Positions 11,901-23,788 of a stretch of 64,000 nucleotides of DNA are shown here, piece by piece (the stretch's first letter is position 1; each line of letters begins with the position of its first letter). Location of the stretch: NCBI GenBank assembly GCA_949357655.1, contig CASHTG010000017.1, forward strand, positions 2,232,001 to 2,296,000, written 5' to 3'. The notes beneath the pieces were generated by a model. That model ran no database searches, was not told where the DNA came from, and saw only the letters and a program-made list of their open reading frames with translations. The DNA comes from Parascedosporium putredinis (taxonomy: Eukaryota > Ascomycota > Sordariomycetes > Microascales > Microascaceae). Position numbers and translations under genes: made by a program.

Positions 11901-14900
11901 ACACCACCTGTCGCGGCTGGGCTTGTAGCTGGCGAAGGGGCGGAGACGTCACCAGTAGAGATGGGGGACTTGACCGAAGGACTTCCGGTAGTGGTAGGAG
12001 GATCTACAAGTTCAGCCTTGACTTGAAGCTGAGGCTGAGGCTCAGGCTGAGGTTGGGTCTGCGGTTGCTGTGTCTGCTGCGTAGCCCCCACCTGTTCATG
12101 CCCTTGCTGCTGCACAGCAATGGGTCTCCAAAGTTGCGCTGGATCGGGCGAGCCACCAGCCGCGGTTGCCTGCGGTCCCTGTGGGCCTTCGAGGTTTCGG
12201 GCACTAGCGGGACTCGCCCGTAAGTCAGTTGTTGGGTGAAGAGGCGGCGCGGCTGTGGGCAATTGCTTGTGAATAGGGGACCCTTGGTTGGTGATGCTCT
12301 GAGGCGCGGGGGTGACGGGGGATGCCGGTTGCTGTGGCTGGGCTTGCTGGGCAACTGGCGCGGGACTAGGTTGGCTTATCGGAAGCCCGCCGCCGACCTG
12401 GGGTTGGGCTGGACGACCTTGAAGTCCTTGAGGTCCCTGAAGTCCCTGCGGTCCTCGAGGACCGAGAACACCTTCTGTAGTCTGGGGTGCAGGCATCATC
12501 ATCATGCGCTGTCCTAGAGGGGGTTGACCAACGGGGGTGTTGCTGCGGCTGACCGGGAAGAGGCTGGCCAGAAGCAAACTGGCCTAGGGGATCAGATTGG
12601 CCAGGTCGGGCGGGGAAGAATCCGGGGGAACGCCAGCCGGCATGCCCGCTGGTGGAAGGCCCTGCGGGTATATGGCGCCAGGGAAGGGCTGCTGGCTCGG
12701 CTGCCCCGGCCCGCGGTATCCAAGAGGCTGTTGCTGCCCGGGTTGCTGCTGACCAAAGACTACAGGGGTGGGTTGCCTGGTCTCCTTGGACTTGGAAGAT
12801 GAACGCCCGTGGAAAATGTTGGTCAAGAACGCGCCTGGGCCTGAGACCCTGCGGCCACGTTCCTCAGGCGCTGGGGGTGCCTGAGCCGCAGCGAAATGGT
12901 GCCCGAGGGGCTAGGTCCCGGTAGCGATCCCGTCGTGCCGCTCCTACCCCGCGACGGTGGCGGCACCCCAACGCCTCCAGTGCTGTTGTTCAGAGGTGCA
13001 GCAGTGGCCATGTTCGGGGGCAGTTGGTTGGATGTGTTACGTGAGTGAGGCGGGGCCGAGGAGGCTACGGAGCTAGAAGCGCCCGGCTCTGGGTGTTGTG
13101 CCACTTGGTGAGGCAAGAGTTGCTGTTGCTGCTGCTGTTGTTGTTGGGGAGATGGCTGCCCCTGTTGCTGCTGTTGTTGTTGAGGAGATTGTTGCTGCTG
13201 CTGCTGCTGCTGCTGAGGAGATTGCTGCTGTGGTTGCTGTTGCTGTTGTTGCGGTTGTTGGAATTGCGCCTGCTGGAGCTGCGGTTGCTGGGGTTGGGGC
13301 TGTTGTTGCGACTGAGGTCCCTGTCGGAAAGGTACAAACTGCGGGTGCGGACCCTGGGCCTGGGGCGGGGGCTGTTGGAACTGCTGTTGGACCTGTTGCT
13401 GCGCAGCGGCTTCCCCTCCTGCAATCCTGTGGACCTCCTGAACAAGCCCCCTAGTGTAGACAGCCGAGGTTGCTTCATCTCCCTCGCCCTAGTTCCCCCA
13501 ACGTCCTCCGCTCCCGCCGTCGAAGACCGTGCAAACGAGGGAATAAATTTACCAGGGCCTCCTGCTGAGCCAGGCTTCGCAGGCGATGATTCAACGGCGA
13601 CGCCATCGCCAAGCTGTGATGCCGCGCCGCCGCCACCGCTCCCCCTGGACGATCCGAAAAAGAGCCTCCTCTTCCCCACGGGCTGCGCCGCCGCCGCGTC
13701 GAACGAGGTAACGGTTGCGGGGCTCCGTTGGTCTAGAGTGCCTGGCGAGTGCGCTAGCATACTGTCCCTACTACGCGGAGGCGCACTGTTTCCATCTCCC
13801 GCATGAGCTGAGGAGGACCCCGGTTTAAGGTTGAGGAAGAAGCTCGAGCGGCGGCGCTCACGCGTTACGGGTGCCGGCTGGCCGCCGGTCGCAAAACTCG
13901 CCTCGGAGACCGCATCGTCGTCGGCTCCCACCGGAGGCTTTGGTCCCAGCTGAGATGAGGGCCGTGAGGAAGTAGATTTAATGATGCGCTCCCCCAATTG
14001 GCTGAAAATGCCCGAGTTGCGCCTCGACCCTCCATCGGCCGAAGGGGGTCGATGGGCGGTCGTAGGGCCGCTACCTGGCCCATACATGATAGGCTGGCTC
14101 TGCGGAGGGACCTGGCCGGGGTGTTGGATGTGCATGTGTGGCTGAGGTTGTCCCGGGCGTTGCTGCTGGGGTGGAAGGAATAGATTGGGGTATCGGTGCG
14201 CCGCCACGGGCGGTGTGGAGGTCTGTCTATCGGGGCGCTCCTGGCAACGGCAGAAATCTGAGGCTGAGGCAGGTCAAATGCGGTCGCAGGCGAGGGAACG
14301 GCTGGGGCCTGTGGGTTGGGTACCGGATCGTCCGGATGGGACGCTGGGTTCCTTAGGGCGTGATCCGAAGCGGGAGAAGGGGCAACCGCGGCGCCACCTA
14401 CAGTGGCTGCGGTGGCAGCCGCGATAGCAGCTGCCAGGACAGGCTTAGCGACAGGCGCGGCAGGCACAGACCCGGAGAGAGGAGCCGGGGGTTCTGAAGC
14501 TTGAATAACAACGGCCCCTCCACCTCGTCATCCGAGTCAATTAGCGCCTTGGCCTTTTCTTCATCGCGGTCATTCTCAACTGTCGCTAACGTGACACCGC
14601 CTCTCTGCTTCTCCTCATCCACTCCGTCATCGCTTGACTCGTCGGCGGCAACTTCCTCATCAACGCCCGTCTCCTTCTCGTACCCAACAAAGCTTGGCCG
14701 TTGCGATGCGGAACTTGAAGGGCGCCTCCTCGAAGGCGAGATGAGCGGTTCCGATAAATACGACTCTTGTAAATTCCACTGACCACCACCCGGAGGCAGT
14801 CTTTGGACAGGATTGGCTGTGATGGTGGTTGGCAGGTTACGCGAGATAGAAGGGCCAGGCGTGCCGATGGGATGGTGCTCCGCCCCTCCTGCGGCTGTTG

Positions 14901-15827
14901 ATAGAAGGTGCGTGCGGTCTCCGCGGGCGGTGTGACCGTTGGGACCTGAGGTTGAAGGCCGCTGTGGGCCGGGGCGGGGGCCTCGGGGGATGGTGGAGCC
15001 AACTCTTTGCCTTTACCAAGAATGTCCTCGTCAGAACGGCTAAAGTCATTACCAATCGTCTGGCCATCGAGCGCCTGAGCAAGAACCTCCTCGGGGACAC
15101 TAGGGATGGGCGGCGTGTTCGTGACAGGCGTGATGGGGACCGAATCCGAGTTGTTGGCAGCAACTCGGTCCACGCCGAAGGTCGAGGACCGCCGAATCGG
15201 AGGCAGCCCGACAAAGGAAGTTTGGCGTTGGGGAGACTGGTTTAGCAGCGCAGCATCACCCGCGCCACCCACATCACTGACTCCGTTCTGCTCGGCAGGC
15301 TGACCAGGCGACACGACAACCCAATCCTCGGATGGAGCCCCGCTGAGGCGGCTCCCGGCCCTAGTGGGAGTGTCCGGATTGGGACCCTCCGCCCCTACTT
15401 GTTCGGGGCTATTCCGTTGCGCCAAGGGGCTCTTACCCACAGGGGCCCACCTAGACTTGAGCGTGGGTGGAGTCTGCGGCCTCGTGTCGCCGGTGTTAGC
15501 GGCGGCGTTTGTAGCGCCCGGCCCGCGGACCTGCGGGGCAAAAACGTCGTCGCCGTCTCGAGAAGGCGGTTTGGAATTGAAATCGGAAACGGGCGACACC
15601 ATCTCAGAGGAGCTGGTGAGGACGGACGGCGGGGGCAGGATCGGCTGGAGGTGGGATTGTCGTGAGTCCGGGTCGGTGGCGGCGGGTTGCGATGGTGGTT
15701 GGCCGGGACCCTCCGGATGTGGACTAGCCTTGGCGCCAAACTTGACGCCCCACGACATGCGCCTATCGGACTGAGTCTTGGCTGGATAAGGTTGGGAGAT
15801 CGGGCGTGGGGACGGTGGCTCGGACTG
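8920..15827 (-). CDS. Very large disordered Pro/Gln/Ser-rich protein (nine frame breaks)
   Basis: I do not recognise a named function. The reading runs from a strong acceptor (pyrimidine tract then CTGTAG, exon from 15827) or from the ATG at 15758 down to a TGA at 8920-8922, ending in EWNPYSYEYY. About 2,300 residues result after nine mononucleotide-run breaks are allowed for (near 14883, 14515, 14232, 13413, 12902, 12624, 12533, 11791 and 11235). Conserved-looking islands are TSFVGLPPIRRSSTFG near the N-terminus, RRSSFFLNLKPG and RLSTLGGLFRRSTG in the middle. Between them lie poly-Gln (13.1-13.3 kb), PGQ-rich repeats, an MPMPMPMPM tract and two copies of QLTQQPTGGSGVV. A charged EEEEEDNDD helix precedes the C-terminus. 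It may be the second half of the upstream gene, joined by a 915-nt intron in the correct phase. Coding is secure; exon structure is not. Confidence 0.7.
13119..13400 (-). repeat. Poly-glutamine coding tract
   Basis: CAG/CAA-type codons (read on the minus strand) encode runs of 4-9 glutamines separated by P, SP or LP, including several QQQQQQQQ blocks. The tract sits inside the large Pro/Gln-rich protein and is interrupted by mixed CAA/CAG codons, so it is not a pure trinucleotide array. Such tracts usually vary in length between strains. Confidence 0.85.
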
Positions 15828-16730
15828 CTACAGGAAAGAAAAAAATCATTAATCAACCATCTATCATCTCTTTTTGTTTCAATGTGTGGGTTTTGTTTCT
15901 TCCTTCCACCCAAGGCCAAAAGAATAGTGGGGTAAATCTTGTTTTCCCTTTGCTTTTCTTCGCTCCCTTTCGCCCTTCTTCCAGCCCTGTTTCCCTTGTT
16001 TCAAGGGGAGGGGGGCGAGGGACGACATCGATCGACCAGGAGAAAGGGAAAAAAGAATCTGTGTCATGTGCATCGAAGGGAGAGGTAGAAGTGGGGAGGG
16101 GAAAACAAAGGGCTTCGGGACTCCGAGGGGGAAAATAGGGGACAAGGGAATACAAAATCGTCAGACATAAAACCGTCCCAATAAGTAACAAAATAGCCTT
16201 AATTCATAGCGCCATCTCCATCATTAGGGCCAGCACATATACATTATTGTCTTCCTGATTTCTGTCCCCCAAGTTCCATGTCCCCATTCCAAATAGATGT
16301 TCAAGAAAATTGCAGCCAACCCCTTTGCATGTATGTGAATGGCTGGTTTCTCAAAAGATGATTTGGGAAAGAAAGAAAAAACAAGTGTAAAGGGGAGAGA
16401 AGCGGTGTAGCAAGAGTTGCAGCAAGAAGGGATAGACAAGAGGGTGGAGGTAGGATAAGGACACATAGCAGTTGCTATGTCTCGAGACGGGACACCGTTA
16501 GGTGGTGATAAAATGGTGGGAAAGCATCTTAGAGCTCCGAGAAACCAAATGAAATCAAAGAAAAATCCTCACATTATCAATTGGAAGGAGCAAAGAGGAC
16601 AAGGGAGAACGAAGCATAGAAAAAGAAGGGGAAGAAGGAGGAGGGAAATCCGAATTTCGAGGAAACATGAAGAAGGGGAAGGAAGAAATGAAGGAACGAA
16701 GGAACGAAAGAAAAAAAGAAGAAGAAAGCA
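15828..16730 (-). other. 0.9 kb spacer or long intron between the two large disordered-protein reading frames
   Basis: Read on the minus strand, the left gene half ends GGC GAT AAG followed by GTATTT and an in-frame TAA at 16731-16733. A strong acceptor lies at 15828-15830 with a TTGATTAAT-type branch region about 25 nt before it. Splicing 16742-15828 would join the two reading frames in phase. Otherwise this is a short intergenic region holding a 3' UTR and a promoter, with polypurine tracts at 16.6-16.7 kb (plus strand). Confidence 0.5.
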
Positions 16731-19514
16731 TTAAAGAAATACCTTATCGCCAGTTGATCCACGTAGTTTATTCTTGCCCTTGCTTAAAGTCCCTTCCCAG
16801 CCTTACCAGCCGCCATGAGAAGCTCCTTGCTCTTCGTGCCCACCTGCTGGCTCGAGTGCCTAAAGTCGCTGCTATGGTTGTGAGTGGCGGTGCCCGGCAT
16901 GGTATTCCGGACGGGTGTGCCAAGTTGCGTCGAGCTGGCGTTGAGGTATTGCTGGAAGTAGGGCTGTTGCGCATGCTGATTCACGCCAGCCGTCGTGGGC
17001 GAACCCACCAAGCCAGCACCGCCCGCTTCCGCAGGACCCGGTATCATCTGGATCCCAGGAGCTTGGAATGCGGACGACACGGTGCTGTGCTCCGGGTGCG
17101 CCCTCATGGTGACAATCCAGTTGTTAAGGCCTTGGTCCATGGTGGCGAACTGCACACGGGTCTCGTCGAACTTCTGGATGCGCTCTTGGGGAGTGGCGAT
17201 CTCCATAATTTCCCGGAAAGAGAGTAGTTTCGGCGGCTGTGGAGCCGAAGTTTCTGCAGGCGGTGGTACCGGGAGGGATTCCGGATGGGTATCCTGGAGG
17301 GCGGGGTGTCCCTCAGACAGGTCGTTCTCAACTTCCTCCGATGATAATTGCATGATTTGCTTCTCAGCCGCGAGCGAGAGACGGCGAGGGTCGCCTTCGG
17401 GTAACGGCTCCATCGTGGTGGCATTGTCAGCCAAAAGACCAGCATCGGAGGCAAGCGCTGCTGCGGTAGTAGCATCCAGTGTCGCGCTCGCCTCAGACCC
17501 TCGTCTGGACTCAGCATCCTCACGGCTTACGAGAGCGTCAAGTTCCGCCGATTTGTTCTCGTCGGCCCCTTGATGCGTTATCTGTAGACTAGCAGTAGCA
17601 ACGTCCGCAGCTGTAGCAGGTGTTCCGAGAGACGAATCTACAGGAGCAGCAACCGGGCCGTTTACTGTTGCAGGTGACTTAGTGGGCTCGGCTTCGGCCT
17701 CCCACGAGAACCGGCGCCGCAACTCCGCAGACGAGTCCGTGACAGGCGAGGATTCGCCCTTTTCCGGCGACTTTGCGCGCGGCAGAAGAGGAGCGACCGC
17801 CTGTTCAGGTAGAGGAGGGACATCGGGTTGGACATTATCCTTGTCGTCTGCGGTAGTGGCCCAGTAGTCATCGTAAACGGACGGAAGATAGGTACTTTCT
17901 CGTATTCCGCTGTCTTGGGGTTGGTGAGGCCGGAGAACATCGGTAGGGGTGCTGCCCCGATAGGGCTCAAGCTTTGAATGATCTCTTCGCGGAGAACGTC
18001 GCTCTCTTTCACGGGGGACGAGGTTGTGGTGTCGAAGGTCGATTGGCGATGGGGCAGCGGCAGATCGAAGGTTTCGTTCGGCACAACCCTAGGATTCAAT
18101 GGAGCCGTAGGCGTGATGTTCATGGTGGATGACTGGTCCTCCGTCGTGGCAGGAATTGAGGTTGCGATAGTAGGCTGAGGAAGGTCAGCCGATACGGTAG
18201 AAATCACCGCTGGGCTAGTGATGGCGGGGCTCAAAACAGATGACTCCTCTCCAGCAGGTTCGGCATCATCGGGAATTTGGGATCGGGCACGCTCGTTCAC
18301 TGATAACCCTGACGGGGATTGAGGTGACCTCGCCTCAAGTATTGGCGACAGTGCAGCGACCGGCTGCTCCTGAACAAGATTTTCGCTATGCGGCGGTGGT
18401 TGGTTAGACTGCACGCCTAACCCGGAGTTGGCAGGGAAGGGGTTAGCGGGCTGCTGGAGAATCGTGTTGGGCGATTCGCCTGCAAGGGGCCGTGGCGAGT
18501 CAGCGATTGCAGGAGGTTGCGGCTGAGAAGTGGTCTGTGGAGGAGAGGTGTTTGCGGTGGCGGTTGGTGCGGGGACTTTTCTTCCTCAATGATAGCCGGA
18601 GAATTTTTGACGTAATAAAGGCCGATGAAAGCGCAGGTAGAGGGGGCGGTGAATCCTTTCGTAGAGCGGACGCGAAAAGTCGTCCCCAAACATCGACATG
18701 CGTGCCACGTCGGGCAATTGAGGGCTACGAGAAAATCGACGTGAGGGAGACACAGATGGTGAGGGGGCCTCCGCGGCAGTGTCAATGGAAGTCACTGTGG
18801 AAGGTACCTTCCCTGGTTGGTACGAAGCCTGCGGCTGGCCCACAGCAGCAAGGCTGTATTCACTCTTCCTCTCGGCAACCGGTTCCAAAGCAGGACGAGC
18901 CTGTTGTTGTTGTGATGGCAGTGCTACAGGTCGTCGAGATGCGACTGGGGTCGGCTGGGGAGGCACAGGCGAAGAAGTAGCGACGGGTGAAGCAGCGCTG
19001 TCATGGTCAATTGCAGATGGCGCGCTCTCCAAGCTATGCCTTGAGGACTCCAGGGATTGTCGCTCCTTCTCCTTTTCCTTTTCCACCTCCATTCGACGGT
19101 ATATGTCAGCCGGCCGAACAAAGGGCAGCGGCTTAGACGCAAGTGTTGGAGACTTGTTGCTTTGTGGGGAGGCTGCCCTTTGCTCAGCCCAGGGTTGCTG
19201 GGGAGGCCCATGACGGGGCGAGGCCGTCCTAGCTGGACTGTTCAACGACTCGTGTCCATCTTTTGGGCCATTGCTTGCGCCCTGAGGAAATTGGCCCGAG
19301 GTCGGTGCCTGGTGGTGAGGCGAGGCAGATGTTGGGGACGCCTGCTGGAGGGGTGCAGCATTGTAGACCGGGCTCGTGGCAGTAGATGTCGGGCTTCTTT
19401 GTTCGGAACGGGCGGCTTTAGGGGTGAATTGGGAATATCGTCACCCCATCCCTCTCCGTCATAGTTGGCCGCCCTGAACTTAGCCCACTTATCGGCCTTA
19501 TTATTGGCGCTCAT
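16731..19514 (-). CDS. Large disordered protein with a conserved C-terminal module (several frame breaks)
   Basis: The start ATG at 19514 opens a conserved-looking N-terminus, MSANNKADKWAKFRAANYDG, followed by Pro/Ser-rich disordered sequence. A charged helix (YRRMEVEKEKEKERQSLESS), then a STYLPSVYDDYW island, then IMEIATPQERIQKFDETRVQ with a following helical stretch lie toward the C-terminus. The end reads GKGLLSKGKNKLRG after repair. About 929 aa are predicted. Frame breaks lie near 19391, 17896 and 16786, with an unresolved stretch at 18568-18678 that needs up to three single-base repairs. I cannot name a function; the pattern of short conserved islands in a disordered chain suggests a scaffold or adaptor. 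It could be the N-terminal half of the next gene downstream. No membrane segment or signal peptide is visible. Confidence 0.7.
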
Positions 19515-21051
19515 TGTGGAAGCGATGCTCGATGGCCTAGTTCATCGTACTTTTCCGAGCAAAAGTCAAAAGGCCCCGAGGGTTTCGGCGTCAGGGATAG
19601 CGATGCCAGATGTGAAAACCCGATGTCCAAGGTCACGCAATGATTGATGATTATGCAAAGCCACGCGGCTATTGAGGTGTTCTTATCGCAGGAGGGCGGC
19701 TAGTCGTGAGCACTCGGGAGACGTGAGACCAAAGAAAGAGAGTCGTGTCTCGGTAGAGACAGATCGCGGGGTGCACAGCGGCAAGGAGGGAAATAGAATG
19801 AAAATAGACAAGAAAAACCACAATAATTAATAATGGAGGGCAGAATGTGTCCTCGGGATTCAACACTAAATCAAAGCGGCTCAGCGAAGGTATCGCGACG
19901 GCAACGGTGACCGACAATTGAAAATTATGCGTGTTTTGGATCCGATGGGATGGGATGGAAGGTGGAGGAAGGCAGGTTCTCCAAGTGGGTCGTGGAGGTT
20001 TGGAGTGAGAATCGAAGATGGGATGACGACCACGTCTGCGCGCGATGGATGGTGGAACTCGCTTGGGACGACGGGTCGGTCCTGACACCTTTTCATTGAG
20101 GAGGGAATAATTTCCCAGCGCGCCGAGGATTGCCTTATTCCTGCAGGCTCGACTTCCAAAGATAGCCAGCCACCGATTCCATCAGCGAGCTTCCTCCGTT
20201 ACGCAGGTACATTGTACACGACCTTTGGGGCTATGCAAGAGAAGGAACTGCCATTTTAACATTGCTATCGGCATGCTGTGTACTCGTAAGCCCATCCTCG
20301 TATCAAGGGGTACTTCGCTTCCTCCGGATCTGCTAGCGCTGATGTCTTGATGGTACCCCCAGATCCACATTTACCCTGGCTCAGGGGACAGACAAGAGGG
20401 TCTCCAAAAACAATTTGAGCAAGCGAAGCCTCTCCTTTAATACTAGTTCCGTGGCAGAGGAATGGGATTAGCGATCCTATGGAAGGTTCAAATGTTATGA
20501 TGGGGGCTGCAAGGCCTGCACCAACAAAACGAGAATTGTCTCTTCGAGACTGAGATGCACCACAGGAAATGAAATCCCCTTCCAATCCTAACATCCCCAT
20601 TAGAAAGACGAATATTAATAGAAATTACGTCTGGATCGGAAAGGGCTACCAGAGAGTCGGCGATGTGAGGTGCAAGGCAAACGGTCTACTCGTCGCTTGC
20701 AAGGCAATCTCCCCGTGCGAACCCCCATTGGGTCAATTCGACGACTGAGAGTAACGTTATGATTATTATCATTTCAACCTTCTCCTAGCCGAGCTTTATT
20801 TTTTTCCCAAGCCTCCATGAATGTGTTGAAAAGAGGGAACGAGTACCTCCGTCTCGAAATAGCATTGCTACCAACTCGAAACCCTTCGTTCAAGAGCATC
20901 ACGGCAGACTCCATCACTAATCAAGCGGATACGCAGATGTGCATCTACGACGCAATTAAACCCTATTAGAGAAAACGGCTATAGTATATTGGTGGGTATC
21001 TTGTTGCGCTCTTCCTTATCACGGCCTCATTTACTAGATACTGTCGTCCTT
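19515..21051. other. 1.5 kb gap: promoter of the large disordered-protein gene and 3' flank of MED31
   Basis: No supported gene. A 111-codon minus-strand frame (20265-20600) begins with ATG, but its translation shows no domain and no intron or neighbour support. The section just above 19514 should contain the promoter and leader of the large minus-strand gene. Confidence 0.55.
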
Positions 21052-21559
21052 CTACGCCTGTGCGTGCCAGACCACTGCCGATTTCATTCCCTCCTCCACC
21101 AATCTTTGCACTAGGTCTGGGCTCAAGATATCTCTCCGGAACCTCTCTTGCTGTAGCAACTCGAGATGACGCAGCGTAGGGCCCGGGTATGTGAGATATT
21201 TCAGGTAAGGCGGCCGCGCCCAATATTGGAGGTAGTCGAGGTAGGCAACAAACTCGGGGCGCGAGAGGTATTTCTGGGCGGCGAGATGGTTGAGATAGTA
21301 CGGGTTCGCTAGACACTGCACGAACTAGTAGCCGGGAACGACCGTGTCTACCTGTTAGCTTTTCTCTCCCCTTGAGACACGATTGGGACCTCCCGCCGCT
21401 TTCCCGGCCACGGGGATGCGATCAAGTTGGGACTGATCATACCTCAAGCTCAATCTCAAAACGCGAGTAGCCACCATACTTGGGTTCTTCGCCCGAATCC
21501 ACGGCCATTGAAGAGTCCGGGACGGTGGGCGGGAGCATCTCTACGTCTCCATCATTCAT
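21052..21559 (-). CDS. MED31: Mediator of RNA polymerase II transcription subunit 31
   Basis: MED31 (Soh1) is a small, highly conserved subunit of the Mediator middle module, linking transcription factors to RNA polymerase II in the nucleus. Two exons encode 129 aa. Exon 1 (21443-21559) gives a disordered leader ending RFEIELE; exon 2 (21052-21324) begins FVQCLANPYYLNHLAAQKYL and continues through DYLQYWARPPYLKYLTYPG, the signature helical core of the family. The 118-nt intron (21325-21442) has a GTATGA donor and a CTACTAG acceptor and splits the conserved ELE-FVQ junction cleanly. The ATG at 21559 is the first in frame; two further in-frame ATGs (before LPPT and AVDS) are alternatives. Unlike most genes in this window it has no frame break. 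It is divergent from the metallophosphoesterase gene 2.2 kb away. Confidence 0.93.
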
Positions 21560-23788
21560 ATTTATCGCGTAAAGGTGTTTGCAAGCGTGGTGTGGGGTTG
21601 CGAGTGTTGGGTTTAGGGATGTTGATCAATGGCAAAACGTTGAAACAGGTCCGTCGTGGGGCTGGTGAAGTTACCGCGCCGTTTTGCGCCACTGGTAAGT
21701 GCAAGCCACAGCATGAGAGCCAGCACCATTGCATCCATCCATCCATCCACCCTCACCTACCCACTCGCCTTCGCTGACCGCAACACGACAAATCTCCCTA
21801 GAGAGAGATACGATATATACTATTTACCATTTCAATACTAACAATGCAAGAGTCAGTGCTCGGCCCTGAGTTAGGGTTTTGGCTAGGGTTTTAACTCGCG
21901 GACAAGTCCAGCGGCTGTTCCTCTTGTCTCGTTCAAGGCCAATTTCCCCGGCCGACGATTACATTATCCTCCTTTCCCTCTCGACTTTTAACTTCATTGT
22001 CGAAGACCACGCTACGCACCAGATGCGTCTCTAGTGTTCCGCGCGCACTCTTCATTTAAACTGTGTAGCGTTATAGCGTCTCTATTCAGAGAAATCTGTC
22101 AAGCAGGGCGCAAAGCGGTACCAAATATGGACTGTGCCCCAGCCCAGTAAACAACACCTGTGTGCAAGGTGACCATAGGTCAAGCTCACGTAGATACACA
22201 AGATAATAAACAATCCCTCGTCGGGAACGAAGCAGATTGGCCCAGATCTACGAGCCCTTCAGTAAATGTGATGGAAGGTCCTCTTTCCCGAGAAGACGTA
22301 TAAACACGCATGCCCACTCGAGGTCCCCGCGACATATTCACAGACCGAATAGTCCACTCCCTGGTAGTTTGGTGAGAGAATCTTAGATGGTTAGGCGATT
22401 GGTGAGTCTACTAGTAGTACCTTGCGAGCAACATTTCTTCCCACCAATGCGAATATGATCCTACCTACCATCAGTTAAGTCAATTCCATAATAGACATCA
22501 AAGCCGTGACGATGGCCCACTGAGTCATTGCCAGCTGGGTGAGAATTGTCACCTGACAAGCCTCATGGGTTCGTCCCCCACTCCACTGTCAACCCCGACC
22601 GACATTGACGTAACAGTGGCGTTGGGCCCAGCTTGACGTCGATCAAAGCCACCCGCAGGCTGCATCACCCCGGCAGAGCAATAATAACTTCCCCCACAAT
22701 AGGCAGCCGCGGCCCTCAGGCTCTTTTTCCTTCCTCTCGAGGCCCAGTCGCTTGAACGCAACCCCTGCCCGTCCCAAGCGCCCCTCCCGCCAATTCCTTG
22801 TCCTTCATCTGGCGAATATCCAGCATTGTGAGCTGACAACAAGGTTGACGAAAGCCTGGCGACTCATCACCACCCCAGCCAGGCACATACTATTTTCTGC
22901 CTTCACACAAGATAGCCTCCCAACCCTCGCCCTCCAGGGTGGAAACCAGCAGCTCTTTACTTTTCGTTATCACTTCGTATATTGGAGATTGACCCCTTCA
23001 CCCGAACCCGTGGCCCCTACCGAGCTACACCTTGGCCCATCTCCTTTTCCCCATTGCGCTCTCCTCCCACCGACCAGCGGCGCCTATCGCGGGGTGCCTC
23101 GATTGATTTGCGTGACAGTACTCATTTAGGGAAGAATCTGCCAACCTAAATTAGTTTTAGCGCTGGGAGGGATAGCACGAAGAAAGGCAGAGCCTGTCAT
23201 CACAACCATCTTTCGTGACGTTACTGCGTACAGCTTATACCAGCCAGCCCACTTGAAACCCACCTCTAGGTTGTTTCTTCTTAACCGTCCCTTTTACTTC
23301 CACCCGTTCCCCTTCTCCAAGTGCCCATAATCTTGGCTGGGCCGGGGACGCCGCGATTCTTTCGTCTTCATTTCCCTGGCTGGACGCAAAGGAGGGTGAG
23401 AAACAAGACCAGGGTGTTTCAAACTACCTCTTGGTTTTTCGAGAACTAATATCGGTGACACCCTGGCCCACCAGGAGATCAAGAGAGAGGTGCAGGTGGG
23501 CAGGTGCAAGACCAAGGAAGCCAACGCGCATCGCACTAGCAAGTGTCAGGCAAGCCCGTGTGCTGTGCCAGCGTGGGCTGAATGAAAGACCGGGTCGGTG
23601 TGCCCAATTTCTTTCCCGCGTCCCACTCAACGATAACGGCGCCTGCCCCAGAGGCAGCCCAACCAGCCGGGTCGCCAGGTCGCACGCGGAGAAGACACAA
23701 GCTCAAATCCAGCTGCCTCTGTCTCCCCTTTCACTGCAACACCTCTTCCGCCTCGTCCGCCGATTGTCAGCAACATCCCGTTGTGGCA
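21560..23788. other. 2.2 kb divergent promoter region between MED31 and the metallophosphoesterase gene
   Basis: No supported gene. A short TTAGGG-like pair (TTAGGGTTTTGGCTAGGG) lies near 21870 and is too short to count as an interstitial telomere tract. The CATCCATCCATCCAC repeat near 21733 is a small tetranucleotide array. Open frames at 22752-23129 and 23431-23856 look like chance frames in GC-rich leader sequence. Confidence 0.5.

Noticed and set aside
13045..13806. Leucine-rich plus-strand frame that looks like a membrane protein
   Set aside because: It is the reverse reading of the poly-glutamine tract (CAG read as CTG), not a separate gene.
20265..20600. 111-codon minus-strand open frame with an ATG
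   Set aside because: Somewhat protein-like but without a motif, conserved block or splice signals; support is too weak to list as a gene.
21865..21895. Interstitial telomere repeat
   Set aside because: Only two imperfect TTAGGG-like units are present, too few to call a telomere tract.
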